From positions 1-35,283 of the forward strand of contig JAAVFJ010000056.1 in assembly GCA_014800845.1 (NCBI GenBank): a DNA stretch of 35,283 nucleotides, written 5' to 3'. The stretch comes from Bacteroidales bacterium. GTDB lineage: Bacteria > Bacteroidota > Bacteroidia > Bacteroidales > Muribaculaceae. The notes under the pieces were generated by a model. That model was not told the DNA's origin. It ran no database searches and saw nothing but the letters and a program-made list of their open reading frames with translations. The number at the start of each line of letters is the position of its first letter. Within the stretch, counting starts at the first letter, position 1. The translations under genes were made by a program, and so were the position numbers. Positions 24,445 to 33,488 of this stretch are shown here, piece by piece.

Positions 24445-24482
24445 TGCGCTCAGTCCTTGTGGCCGAGCGCATATTTCACATT
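24445..24482 (+). terminator. Weak terminator hairpin after ilvE
   Basis: TGCGCTC (24445) pairs with GAGCGCA (24465) around a 13-base loop and is followed by TATTTCACATTT, which is only moderately T-rich. Confidence 0.45.
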
Positions 24483-24494
24483 TACCCCGCAACA

Positions 24495-25040
24495 ATGATT
24501 GAAACCCTCTTGCAAAAATACACTGCAGGCAACCCCGAGCTCTATCGCACGCTGAAAGGCCACAGCGCGGCGGTGCGCGACCTGGCTCTGAGTATTGCCA
24601 CGCGCCACAACCTGCAGATAGACACCGAGTTTGTGAATGAAGCAGCCATGCTCCACGACATAGGCATCGTGATGTGTGACGCACCCGGCATAAGCTGCTT
24701 CGGCACAGAGCCCTATCTTCGCCACGGCATAGAGGGTGCGCGCATACTGCGGGCAGAGGGATTGCCCCGTCATGCGCGGGTGGCCGAAAGGCATACCGGC
24801 GCAGGCATAACAGCGCAGGAGATAGCGGAGGGGGAGATGCCCCTCCCCGTGGCCGACTATCTGCCTGAGACGCTGGAGGAGAAGCTGATCTGCTTTGCCG
24901 ACAAATTTTATTCCAAGAGCCGCGACCTTCGCGGGGTAAAACCGATAGAGAAAATACGCATGCAGATGCAGGCTCACGGCGCGGGGAGCGGAGAGCGTTT
25001 CGCCGCTTTGGAAGCCCTCTTCGGCAATCCATTTGAGTAG
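24495..25040 (+). CDS. HD-domain phosphohydrolase
   Basis: The 181-residue protein is a single HD domain: His23 (GHSAAV), the His54-Asp55 pair (MLHDIGIV), His100 (ERHTGAGI) and a later Asp (CFADKFYSKS). These are the ligands for one or two metal ions. HD enzymes of this size hydrolyse nucleotides or other phosphate esters; the substrate cannot be deduced. ATG 24495 is used because the longer frame overlaps the hairpin after ilvE. Similar small HD proteins are widespread in Bacteroidales. Confidence 0.85.
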   Translation: MIETLLQKYTAGNPELYRTLKGHSAAVRDLALSIATRHNLQIDTEFVNEAAMLHDIGIVMCDAPGISCFGTEPYLRHGIEGARILRAEGLPRHARVAERHTGAGITAQEIAEGEMPLPVADYLPETLEEKLICFADKFYSKSRDLRGVKPIEKIRMQMQAHGAGSGERFAALEALFGNPFE

Positions 25041-25079
25041 CGCGAAACGTTAAAAAGAATTTACCGGGGTGCCAAAGCT

Positions 25080-25110
25080 TTTGTCAGACCCTAAATTTTT
25101 GCTAATTTTG
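25080..25110 (+). promoter_or_regulatory. Promoter of lptD
   Basis: TTTG (25080-25083), a 19-base spacer and TAATTTTG (25103-25110) match the consensus. Transcription should begin near 25117, which argues against translation from the TTG at 25118. Confidence 0.7.
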
Positions 25111-25153
25111 CAGCCTATTGCGGTCGGCCCGCACTGATATCAACATAATAGTT

Positions 25154-27973
25154 TTGCGTCACGCAATATTTTATATACTCGCTCTGGTGCTCGTAGGCAT
25201 AGCGTATGCAGCATCCGGAGAACCTTCGGGCACACTTATGATGTCTCGTCAGGAATCTGCATCGGCAGACTCCGGCTTTGTCATGCCCGCAGACGAGGAT
25301 ATGCTTCTCCCGGGCGACTCGGCCGAAGTGGCCGGTTCCCTCAGCAGATTGGAGCGTGGCTCCCTGCGTGGCCAGACCGACTCCATAGAGCCCGATACCT
25401 CTCGCAAGGCTGTAAGCCGATTTGTGCGCACCAAGGTGGACCTGGACAACTCCGTGGATTTTTCCGCCGCTGATTCACTGGTACTTATCGGTCGCGATAA
25501 GGCTTATATGTATGGCAACAGCACCGTGCGCTACGGTGAAATCAACCTCAACGCCGGGCGCATAGAGATGCTGATGGATTCATCGACCGTCTACGCCACC
25601 GCCACCCCGGTCGACACTATTGGCGCGCCTGCCGGTGCCGATGAGGGTGATTATCCTGTTTTCTCCGACGGCTCCGGTGAGTATCAGAGCCGCACGATGA
25701 AATATAACTTCCGCACCGAGCGAGGCTTCATCACCGATGTGATTACCGAGCAGGGTGAAGGTTATCTCACGGGCGCCGTGACCAAGAAGATGGATGACGG
25801 CACCTTTAACATAGCCGGCGGCCGCTACACCACTTGCGACGACCACGAGCATCCCCACTTCTATTTTCAGGTTACGAAGGGCAAAATGTCGCCGGGCAAA
25901 AATATTGTGACCGGCCCGGTCTACATGGTGCTTGCCGATGTGCCGTTGCCTCTGGCTCTCCCGTTCGGCTTCTTCCCCTTCAGCAAGAAATACTCCAGCG
26001 GCATAATCTTCCCCTCGTTTGGCGACGACTACAACCGCGGCTTCTATTTGCGCGACGGCGGCTATTACTTCGCCATCAACGACAACGTGGACCTCGCGTT
26101 GCGTGGCGAAATCTACACCCGCGGTTCGTGGGGTGTCTCGGCGCGTTCAAATTATGTCAAGAGGTACAAGTACCGCGGCCTGTTTGACGCATCGTTCATC
26201 ACGACCATTTACGGCGAAAAGGGTGACCCCGACTACGCGAAGCAGAACAACTTCCGCATAACTTGGAGCCACAGTCAGGACCCCAAGGCTAATCCTAACA
26301 TGAATTTCTCCGCGTCGGTGGATTTCACCACCTCCGGCTACACGCGAAATGACCTGAATTCATATTATAACAACTCCTTCACCGAGAACACTAAGAGCTC
26401 CACGGTGAACATGACCTATAGATTCCCGCAGTCGCTTTGGAGTCTGTCGGCCACTGCCAATATTGCGCAGCGCACGCAGGACAGTACCCTGGCCGTCTCC
26501 TTCCCGAACCTTACGGTCACCATGAGCCAGACAGCTCCCTTCCGCCGCAAGAAAGTGGTAGGTGCCGAGCGTTGGTATGAGAAAATCAGACTCTCTTACT
26601 CCGGTCAGTTTCAGAACTCTCTCACGGCGCGTCAGGATGAATTCTTCAAAAAGAGCCTGATAAAGGATTGGCGCAACGCCATGAAGCACTACATACCGGT
26701 GAGCGCCACCTTCTCCCTGCTGAAATACATAAACGTGTCTCCTGCCATTACCATTAATGACAGGATGTACACCTCCAAAATCCACCGCGACTGGGACCCC
26801 GGAGCATCTGCCGAGGTGCGCGACACTACTTATGGATTCTATAATGTGTTTGATTTCAACGCCTCGATTTCTCTCGACACGAAGATTTATGGCTTCTGGA
26901 AACCGATGAAGTTCCTCGGCGACAAGGTGCAGATGATTCGCCATGTCCTCACACCCACGGTGAGCTTCAGCGCAGCTCCCGACTTCGGCGCCGGTTTCTG
27001 GGGTGTCTACGGCTCATATCAGAGGCCCGGTGCCAACGGCGGAACCGAGACGGTGAACTATAACTATTTCGAGCATGGCCTGTTTGGCACCCCCGGTCGC
27101 GGACGTCAGGGTGTGCTGAGTGTGAACCTGGCTAACAATCTGGAGATGAAGGTGAGAAGCGACTCTGACTCCACCGGCGTCAAAAAGATTTCGCTCATAG
27201 AGAATTTCCAGGTGTCCCAGAGCTATAATTTCGCGGCTGACTCCCTCAACTGGAGTAATATCAACACTTCCATACTGCTGCGTCTGACCCGTAATTTCAA
27301 CCTGAACCTGTCGGCCACATGGGATCCCTACTGCTATGGCCTTACCCCCTCCGGCTCCCCCGTGCGTATCAACAAAACGCGCCTGCAGGCCGGCAAGGGA
27401 CTGGCAAAGCTTTCAAGCACCGGCACTTCGTTCAGCTACACGATAAATCAGGATACTTTCCGCCGCAAAAAATCTAACGAGTCCGAGACGTCAGACTCCG
27501 ACGCCCCCGAGTCTGATGAGTCCGACGGCAGTTTCGCCGACAGAGCCGCCGCGCGGCGTAGTAAAAATGCCAAGAAAGATGAAAGCAACTCCGACGCCGA
27601 CGGATATGAAGCCTGGAGTGTGCCCTGGTCGCTGAGCCTGAACTACTCCATAGGCTATGCCTACGGCGATTTCGACTACGAAAAGCTTGACTACCGAGGT
27701 CGCGTCACCCAGAATCTCTCGCTGAGCGGAAGCATCAGGCCTACTAAAAACTGGAATTTCAATTTCTCGGCCTCCTATGATTTCAATCTTCATAAGATAG
27801 CCTACATGAACTGCTCCATCTCGCGCGATCTGCACTGCTTCACCATGACAGCGAGCTTCGTGCCAGTAGGCCCTTATAAGAGCTATAACTTCCATATAGC
27901 CGTGAAGTCATCGATACTCAAGGACCTCAAATATGACAAACGCTCCTCACGCTCTAATGGCGTGCAGTGGTAG
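25154..27973 (+). CDS. lptD: LPS-assembly outer-membrane protein LptD (Bacteroidota type)
   Basis: The frame is open from 25118 (951 codons). No ATG precedes the signal peptide; TTG 25154 gives a good one (MRHAIFYILALVLVGIAYAA) and leaves a leader of about 35 bases, so it is preferred (939 residues). An N-terminal LptA/OstA-like beta region (about 90-230) is followed by a large beta-barrel domain of alternating strands with FFPFSKKYSSGIIFPSFGDD-type segments. An acidic, Ser/Asp-rich, then Lys/Arg-rich loop lies at about 785-835. LptD inserts lipopolysaccharide into the outer leaflet. A well-matched promoter precedes the gene. lptE and other lpt genes are not in the window. Confidence 0.85.
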   Translation: MRHAIFYILALVLVGIAYAASGEPSGTLMMSRQESASADSGFVMPADEDMLLPGDSAEVAGSLSRLERGSLRGQTDSIEPDTSRKAVSRFVRTKVDLDNSVDFSAADSLVLIGRDKAYMYGNSTVRYGEINLNAGRIEMLMDSSTVYATATPVDTIGAPAGADEGDYPVFSDGSGEYQSRTMKYNFRTERGFITDVITEQGEGYLTGAVTKKMDDGTFNIAGGRYTTCDDHEHPHFYFQVTKGKMSPGKNIVTGPVYMVLADVPLPLALPFGFFPFSKKYSSGIIFPSFGDDYNRGFYLRDGGYYFAINDNVDLALRGEIYTRGSWGVSARSNYVKRYKYRGLFDASFITTIYGEKGDPDYAKQNNFRITWSHSQDPKANPNMNFSASVDFTTSGYTRNDLNSYYNNSFTENTKSSTVNMTYRFPQSLWSLSATANIAQRTQDSTLAVSFPNLTVTMSQTAPFRRKKVVGAERWYEKIRLSYSGQFQNSLTARQDEFFKKSLIKDWRNAMKHYIPVSATFSLLKYINVSPAITINDRMYTSKIHRDWDPGASAEVRDTTYGFYNVFDFNASISLDTKIYGFWKPMKFLGDKVQMIRHVLTPTVSFSAAPDFGAGFWGVYGSYQRPGANGGTETVNYNYFEHGLFGTPGRGRQGVLSVNLANNLEMKVRSDSDSTGVKKISLIENFQVSQSYNFAADSLNWSNINTSILLRLTRNFNLNLSATWDPYCYGLTPSGSPVRINKTRLQAGKGLAKLSSTGTSFSYTINQDTFRRKKSNESETSDSDAPESDESDGSFADRAAARRSKNAKKDESNSDADGYEAWSVPWSLSLNYSIGYAYGDFDYEKLDYRGRVTQNLSLSGSIRPTKNWNFNFSASYDFNLHKIAYMNCSISRDLHCFTMTASFVPVGPYKSYNFHIAVKSSILKDLKYDKRSSRSNGVQW

Positions 27974-28074
27974 TATGCGCGCGTAATGATTATATTTCTT
28001 GCCTGCTTAGGGGCTGATTATTAAATCATTCGGGGAATAATTGGCAGGGGAGGTACAATTATTATCCATAAAAT

Positions 28075-28105
28075 TTTGCGGACTGCCCGCTTTTTCTTAA
28101 TTTTG
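28075..28105 (+). promoter_or_regulatory. Promoter of the coiled-coil / zapA unit
   Basis: TTTG (28075-28078), a 19-base spacer and TAATTTTG (28098-28105) match the consensus, with the start predicted about 12 bases before ATG 28124. Confidence 0.7.
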
Positions 28106-28123
28106 TAAAAAATTGGGAGAAGT

Positions 28124-28420
28124 ATGGCCGCCAATTTAACGGAACTGCTCGGTCGCCTTTCAGCCAAATGCAATGTGCTGGTGGAGCGATATCGCCTGGT
28201 CAAGCAACAGCGTGACGAGGCGGTGGCCAAGTGTGAGGAACTCAATCAGCAGATAGATTCCCTGAAGGCTCGCCTGCAGCAGGCGCAGACTGAGAATGAA
28301 TATCTGCGAATCTCTCACAAGATAGCGCCGACCGAGCAGGATACCCGTCAGGCTCAGGACATACTTGCCGCAATGATTAAGAAAATCGATAAATGTATTG
28401 CCCGTCTGCGCGATGATTGA
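28124..28420 (+). CDS. Small coiled-coil protein, ZapB-like by context
   Basis: This 98-residue protein is almost entirely helical, with a central heptad-rich segment (VKQQRDEAVAKCEELNQQID... through ENEYLR) and no enzymatic motif. It lies directly upstream of zapA, 23 bases before its start, and shares its promoter. A ZapB-like role at the division ring is suggested by size, coiled coil and neighbour, but sequence identity to ZapB is not evident. Confidence 0.7.
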   Translation: MAANLTELLGRLSAKCNVLVERYRLVKQQRDEAVAKCEELNQQIDSLKARLQQAQTENEYLRISHKIAPTEQDTRQAQDILAAMIKKIDKCIARLRDD

Positions 28421-28443
28421 CGCTCCCGGGCTTGAATATATTC

Positions 28444-28737
28444 ATGCAGGAAACTGATAAAATAAAAATGCGCATTAAGATAGCCGGGTTGAGCATTCCG
28501 CTGACCGTGGCTTTCAAAGAGCAGGACCATGTGCGTGAAACGGAACAACGCGTGGCTGAGCTCTTTGACAATTGGCGACGCATGTTCCCCTCGAAAACCA
28601 CTGAGGAGCTGCTCGCCATGATGACGTATCAGTATGCCTCATATTATCTCGCACTTTCCCGCAAACGTGAAGAGGACCTGAAGCAGCTCGAAGGCTTCGA
28701 AGAGGTGCTCGACCAGGCTGTGCTCGCCACTGAGTGA
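28444..28737 (+). CDS. zapA: Cell division protein ZapA
   Basis: The 97-residue protein fits ZapA: an N-terminal beta segment (MRIKIAGLSIPLTVA), then VRETEQRVAELFDNW and a C-terminal coiled coil. ZapA bundles FtsZ filaments at mid-cell. ATG 28444 is preferred to an in-frame TTG nine codons upstream. It sits between the ZapB-like gene and rny, an arrangement seen in other Bacteroidota. Confidence 0.88.
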   Translation: MQETDKIKMRIKIAGLSIPLTVAFKEQDHVRETEQRVAELFDNWRRMFPSKTTEELLAMMTYQYASYYLALSRKREEDLKQLEGFEEVLDQAVLATE

Positions 28738-28843
28738 GCCCCCGGCAGTGGCGCGATACCCCCTTGATTTTTTGATTACTTACGGCTGTCTCCCATAAGA
28801 TTTAGAGTTTTTTAGTAATTAATTATAAACTAACTAATACTTA

Positions 28844-30391
28844 ATGGGAACTACAATAATATGGATAATCGTAGCCGCGCTTGTCGCGCTTGTGGCAGGC
28901 TATATGGTGGCGATGTCCCGCAGTAAAAAAAATGCCGCCTCCGAGGCTAATATCATTCTCGAAGAGGCGCGCAACCAGGCTGACGTAATCAAGGAGAAGA
29001 AGCTTCTCCAGGCGCGTGAGCAGGAGATGAAAATCAAAAACGATGCCGAGAAGCAGGCTTCTCAGCGTCTGCAGAAGGTGCAGGCCGCTGAAGCGCGCCT
29101 CAAGCAGCGCGAGATTGATCTGAACCGTCAGCAGAGTGATTTCGGCAAACGCAAGAAAGAGGTGGAGGAGCTCAGCACCCGCCTGGAGCGTGAGTCGGTA
29201 GCCGTAGAAACTCGCACCGCCGAGGTGGAGCGCATGCACAAGGAGGCTCTCGAGAAGCTCGAACACCTCTCCGGTCTTAGCGCTGAAGAGGCTAAGGAAC
29301 GCCTTGTGGAGAGCCTGAAAGATGAGGCTAAGACGGCCGCCGCCTCTTACATCAATGACATAATGGACGATGCCCGCATCTCAGCCGCCAAGGAGGCTAA
29401 ACGCATTGTTATCCAGAGTATTCAGCGTGTGGCTACAGAAACCGCTGTTGAAAACTCCGTGACTGTGTTCCACATTGATTCCGACGAGGTTAAGGGCCGC
29501 ATCATCGGTCGTGAGGGTCGCAACATCCGCGCGCTTGAGGCCGCTACAGGTATCGAAATAATCGTAGACGACACCCCCGAAGCTATCGTGCTCTCAGGTT
29601 TCGACCCCGTGCGCCGCGAAATTGCCCGACTGGCACTCCATCAGCTCGTGGCCGACGGACGTATTCACCCCGCGCGTATCGAGGAGGTGGTAGCTAAAGT
29701 GCGCCGTCAGGTCGAGGAGGAAATAATCGAGACCGGTAAGCGCACCGCCATAGACCTGGGCATTCACGGTCTGCACCCCGAACTCATCCGCATGGTGGGC
29801 CGCATGAAGTATCGTTCATCTTACGGCCAGAACCTGCTGCAACACTCGCGTGAGACTGCTAATCTCTGTGCAGTGATGGCATCGGAACTCGGCTTGAATC
29901 CTAAGAAAGCCCGCCGCGCCGGTCTGCTCCACGATATAGGCAAGGTGCCCGACGATGAGCCCGAATTGCCCCACGCACTGCTTGGTATGAAGATGGCCGA
30001 GAAGTTTAAGGAGAAACCCGATATCTGCAATGCCATAGGCGCTCACCACGATGAGGTGGAACAGACCTCGCTGCTGGCCCCCATCGTGCAGGTGTGCGAC
30101 GCTATCTCCGGCGCTCGACCCGGTGCCCGCCGCGAAATCGTGGAGGCTTACATCAAGCGTCTGAATGACTTGGAGCAGCTGGCTCTCTCTTATCCCGGAG
30201 TAATCAAGACTTACGCCATCCAGGCCGGCCGCGAGCTGCGCGTGATAGTAGGCGCCGAGAAGATTTCAGACGTAGAGACCGAAAAGCTTTCTGCCGAAAT
30301 AGCGCGTAAGATTCAGGATGAAATGACTTATCCGGGTCAGGTAAAGATAACTGTAATTCGCGAAACCCGCTCCGTAAGCTACGCTAAGTAA
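28844..30391 (+). CDS. rny: Ribonuclease Y
   Basis: This 515-residue endoribonuclease has an N-terminal membrane anchor (about 5-22), a long coiled coil (about 30-165), and a KH RNA-binding domain with [15 protein letters not shown] (about 218-232). Its HD domain has His363-Asp364 (LLHDIGK) and His334. It starts mRNA decay at the inner membrane. The ATG follows the AT-rich stretch after zapA, and no convincing promoter was found there. The next gene (RicT-like) starts ten bases after the stop; in Bacillus, RicT partners RNase Y in the Y-complex, so the pairing is functionally suggestive. Confidence 0.96.
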   Translation: MGTTIIWIIVAALVALVAGYMVAMSRSKKNAASEANIILEEARNQADVIKEKKLLQAREQEMKIKNDAEKQASQRLQKVQAAEARLKQREIDLNRQQSDFGKRKKEVEELSTRLERESVAVETRTAEVERMHKEALEKLEHLSGLSAEEAKERLVESLKDEAKTAAASYINDIMDDARISAAKEAKRIVIQSIQRVATETAVENSVTVFHIDSDEVKGRIIGREGRNIRALEAATGIEIIVDDTPEAIVLSGFDPVRREIARLALHQLVADGRIHPARIEEVVAKVRRQVEEEIIETGKRTAIDLGIHGLHPELIRMVGRMKYRSSYGQNLLQHSRETANLCAVMASELGLNPKKARRAGLLHDIGKVPDDEPELPHALLGMKMAEKFKEKPDICNAIGAHHDEVEQTSLLAPIVQVCDAISGARPGARREIVEAYIKRLNDLEQLALSYPGVIKTYAIQAGRELRVIVGAEKISDVETEKLSAEIARKIQDEMTYPGQVKITVIRETRSVSYAK

Positions 30392-30401
30392 GGGCAGCCC
30401 T

Positions 30402-31829
30402 ATGTCTCAAAACAATGAAAACGTAAAGCCGGAAGCCGCGGCAGAGTCTGTCGCCGGACGTCCCGGATGCGAGCACTGCCAGGGGCAAGGTTGCACAGGC
30501 GCTTGCGGACGTGGCTGCGAGCAAGCGAGTGAGGAAGCGGAGTGTTCGCACTCTTGCTGCGGCGCATGCGGACGTCACGAGGCTCCGCGCGGCAACCTCT
30601 ACAGCACCAACTGGCTCGGCGGCATCTCCGATGCTTCTGACTATGAGATTGTGGAGGTGCAGTTTAAGAACACACGCAAGGGCTTCTATCGCAACACCAC
30701 TCATCTGGACCTTCACATAGGCGACACGGTAGCTGTGGAAGCGGCGCCGGGCCACGACATAGGTCAGATAGTGCTGGTGGGCAAGCTCGTGGAGCTTCAC
30801 ATGCGCAAGGCAAATATCAAGAATGAGGCTGAGCTGAAGCGTGTGTTCCGCATAGCCCGTCCGCAGGACATCGAGAAATTTGAAGAGGCCAAGGCCCGCG
30901 AGCAGGACACAATGATTCGTTCCCGCAAGATTGCCGAAGAGCTGGGTCTCAACATGAAGATAGGCGACGTGGAGTATCAAGGCGACGGCACCAAGGCTAT
31001 ATTTTACTATATAGCCGATGAGCGTGTCGACTTCCGCAAGCTTATCCGAGTGCTTGCCGATACGTTTAAGATACGTATCGAGATGAAGCAGATAGGCGCA
31101 CGTCAGGAGGCCGGAAGAATCGGCGGTATAGGCCCGTGTGGCCGCCCCCTCTGCTGCGCTTCGTGGATGACCGGCTTCGTGTCGGTCGGCACCAGTGCCG
31201 CCCGCTACCAGGATTTGTCCATGAATCCTCAGAAGCTCGCCGGCCAGTGCGCCAAGCTGAAATGCTGCCTGAACTTCGAGGTAGACACATATATGGAGGC
31301 CGCCAAAAAGTTGCCCCCCTCCGACGTGCCTCTGGAAACTAAGGACGCCACTTTCTATCACTTCAAGACTGACACGCTGGCGGGGCTCATGACTTACAGC
31401 ACCGACAAGCGTCAGGCCGTGAACTGCGTGACCATTCCCGCCTCGAGGGTAGCTGAAATCATAGCTATCAACAAGCGCGGCGAGAAGGTGGATGCGCTGG
31501 CTAACGAAGATGGCACTAAGCCGGAACGCAAGGAATTCGTGGAGCTCGTGGGTCAGGACAATATCACCCGTTTTGACAAAGCGAAAAAGAAGAAGAAAAA
31601 GCGTCCCGGTGCTCAGCAAGCCTCTCAGCAGAAGGAAAAACGCTCTGATCAGCAGAAGCAGCCTGAGCAGCCCCGGAAGCAGGAGCGCACGCAGGGCAAA
31701 CCCCGCGATAAGCAGCCCAAGCAATTCCGAAAATCTGACGCGCGTCCGCAAGGACAGAAAGACAAACCGGCTCGCAATAACCAAAAGAAACCTGACCGGC
31801 CTAAACAAAATGACGCTCCAAAGGTTTAA
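30402..31829 (+). CDS. ricT: PSP1-domain protein, RicT (YaaT)-like
   Basis: The 475-residue protein has the PSP1/RicT core (about 80-330) with the conserved GRIGGIGPCGRPLCCASWM and GQCAKLKCCLNFE, whose cysteines bind iron-sulfur clusters in RicT. In front of it is a Cys-rich segment (about 23-57) with nine cysteines in C..C and CC patterns. Behind it is a Lys/Gln/Arg-rich disordered tail (about 385-475) that may bind RNA. In Bacillus, RicT with RicA and RicF steers RNase Y. Here it lies ten bases after rny. The gldH start overlaps its last 20 bases. Confidence 0.88.
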   Translation: MSQNNENVKPEAAAESVAGRPGCEHCQGQGCTGACGRGCEQASEEAECSHSCCGACGRHEAPRGNLYSTNWLGGISDASDYEIVEVQFKNTRKGFYRNTTHLDLHIGDTVAVEAAPGHDIGQIVLVGKLVELHMRKANIKNEAELKRVFRIARPQDIEKFEEAKAREQDTMIRSRKIAEELGLNMKIGDVEYQGDGTKAIFYYIADERVDFRKLIRVLADTFKIRIEMKQIGARQEAGRIGGIGPCGRPLCCASWMTGFVSVGTSAARYQDLSMNPQKLAGQCAKLKCCLNFEVDTYMEAAKKLPPSDVPLETKDATFYHFKTDTLAGLMTYSTDKRQAVNCVTIPASRVAEIIAINKRGEKVDALANEDGTKPERKEFVELVGQDNITRFDKAKKKKKKRPGAQQASQQKEKRSDQQKQPEQPRKQERTQGKPRDKQPKQFRKSDARPQGQKDKPARNNQKKPDRPKQNDAPKV

Positions 31830-32304
31830 TATACCAAAGTACATTGCAGCATTGTTACTGTTAGGCATCGCCTCCTGCTCTCGTAGTGGGAGTGCGGTGT
31901 TTATGCAATTTGTGGAGCTCCCCTCCGCAGGCTGGGATGAGGATGTCTACTGCGAATTTCCTACCGCACGCACTGATTCCTCCCTGTTTGCGAATCCCGC
32001 CGAGCGCTACGATGTAATCCTGGCCATCAGGCACACCGAGGAGTATCCCTATCGCGATTTGTACCTCAATGTGGAGTCCAATCCGCAGGCGCAGTTGCCT
32101 AAGGAGGTGCATCTCACTCTCGCCGGAAACTCCGGAAAGTGGACCGGAAAGGGACTTTATGGACTCTACACCGTGACCGATACTCTGGCACGCGACATCC
32201 CCCTCCCGGCTCTGCTTAATGCCTCGGTCGGACAGAACATGCGCCGCGGAAATATTCCCGGTATTGTCAATGTCGGACTGATAATTCAGCGTTCTAAACC
32301 TTGA
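31810..32304 (+). CDS. gldH: Gliding motility lipoprotein GldH
   Basis: The 164-residue protein begins at ATG 31810, inside the end of ricT; the longer open frame upstream only shadows that gene. It has a lipoprotein signal with lipobox GIASC, then a beta-rich domain with the GldH signature RHTEEYPYRDLYLNVE and GLYGLYTVTDTL. GldH is tied to gliding and type IX secretion in Flavobacteria. Non-gliding Bacteroidales also carry it, so an envelope role in secretion is more likely here. Two proteins with type IX signals are encoded in the window. Confidence 0.85.
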   Translation: MTLQRFNIPKYIAALLLLGIASCSRSGSAVFMQFVELPSAGWDEDVYCEFPTARTDSSLFANPAERYDVILAIRHTEEYPYRDLYLNVESNPQAQLPKEVHLTLAGNSGKWTGKGLYGLYTVTDTLARDIPLPALLNASVGQNMRRGNIPGIVNVGLIIQRSKP

Positions 32305-32309
32305 TACTT

Positions 32310-33488
32310 ATGACAGACATAAAGATTACTGATGAAATAAAGTTGCGCGTGGAGCAGGTGCGACGTCGCATGCTTGAGCTGGGTGCTCAGGCTCTGCTCG
32401 TGGCCGATGCCAGCAACATCTACTATCTCTCTGAACGCGTATTCAGAGGCTTCGTTTATCTGGACCTGGTCAATGATCCGGTTTACTGCATAATCCGCCC
32501 GAATAATCTGCATGGCGACGCGGTGGAATTCATCCGCAAGCCGGAGCTGATACCTGAAGTTCTGCAGAAACGTGGCATCAATCTGCCCGATAGTGTGGCT
32601 CTTGAGCTCGATGATTTACCCTACTCGGAGGTGTTGAGACTCAGCGCCGTCTTCCATACCGATGCACCTCAGAATGCTTCAGTTATTCTGCGCGAGGCGC
32701 GCATGGTCAAGACCCCCAAGGAGATTGAGACTATGAAAGCCGATGGTGTCCGTCAGGCGGCTGCCTACTCCCGAATTCCTCATATATATAAGGAGGATAT
32801 GACTGACATTGAGTTTCAGATAGAGATAGAGCGCGTGCTCCGCCTCGAGGGTTGCCTCGGTTATTACCGCACTTCCGGCCGCCTGATGGAGATAAACATG
32901 GGCAGTGTGCTCAATGGCGAGAATGCTGATGCTCCCACCCCTTATGATTTCGCCGTGGGCGGTGGTGGTGCCGACCTTTCGCTCCCCGTGGGCGCCGATG
33001 GCCGCACCATGAAGCCAGGCACTACGGTAATGGTGGACATGTGTGGCAATTTCAATGGCTATCAGACTGACATGACACGCGTGTGGAGCATCGGCTCTGT
33101 ACCTGATCTGGCACTCAAAGCCCATGATGCTTCCCGCAAAATTCTCCGCGTGCTGGAAAAGGAGGCGCGCCCCGGTGTGGCCACTTCCGCTCTCTACGAG
33201 ATGGCTATGGATGTAGTGCGCGAATCAGGCCTCGAGAAATATTTCATGGGCCACACGCAGCATGCGGCTTTCGTAGGCCACGGCGTGGGAATCCAGCTCA
33301 ACGAGCTGCCCGTCATCACTCCCCGCTCAAAGCATCTGCTTGAGCAGAACATGACGATAGCCCTCGAACCTAAATTCGTAATCCCTCATGTGGGTGCTGT
33401 GGGTGTGGAGAATACTTACCTGGTGACTCCCGACGGCCTGCGCTCCCTCACAGAATTCCCCGAAGAAATTCAGGATCTCGCACAATGA
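32310..33488 (+). CDS. M24-family metallopeptidase, Xaa-Pro aminopeptidase type
   Basis: The 392-residue protein has an N-terminal creatinase-like domain (about 8-135) and a pita-bread peptidase domain. The five metal ligands are present: Asp243 (MVDMCG), Asp254 (TDMTRVW), His324 (GHGVGIQLNE), Glu353 (ALEPKF) and Glu367 (GVENTY). It should remove N-terminal residues before proline in the cytoplasm. ATG 32310 is six bases after the gldH stop. Its last codons overlap the cca start (ATGA at 33485-33488). Confidence 0.9.
   Translation: MTDIKITDEIKLRVEQVRRRMLELGAQALLVADASNIYYLSERVFRGFVYLDLVNDPVYCIIRPNNLHGDAVEFIRKPELIPEVLQKRGINLPDSVALELDDLPYSEVLRLSAVFHTDAPQNASVILREARMVKTPKEIETMKADGVRQAAAYSRIPHIYKEDMTDIEFQIEIERVLRLEGCLGYYRTSGRLMEINMGSVLNGENADAPTPYDFAVGGGGADLSLPVGADGRTMKPGTTVMVDMCGNFNGYQTDMTRVWSIGSVPDLALKAHDASRKILRVLEKEARPGVATSALYEMAMDVVRESGLEKYFMGHTQHAAFVGHGVGIQLNELPVITPRSKHLLEQNMTIALEPKFVIPHVGAVGVENTYLVTPDGLRSLTEFPEEIQDLAQ

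Noticed and set aside
28738..28843. 6S RNA or other small RNA between zapA and rny
   Set aside because: The 106-base gap is AT-rich without a long bulged stem; proximity to zapA alone is not enough.
30384..31868. 494-codon open frame opposite the RicT-like gene
   Set aside because: It is antisense to a conserved gene, low in complexity, and has no promoter or recognisable domain.
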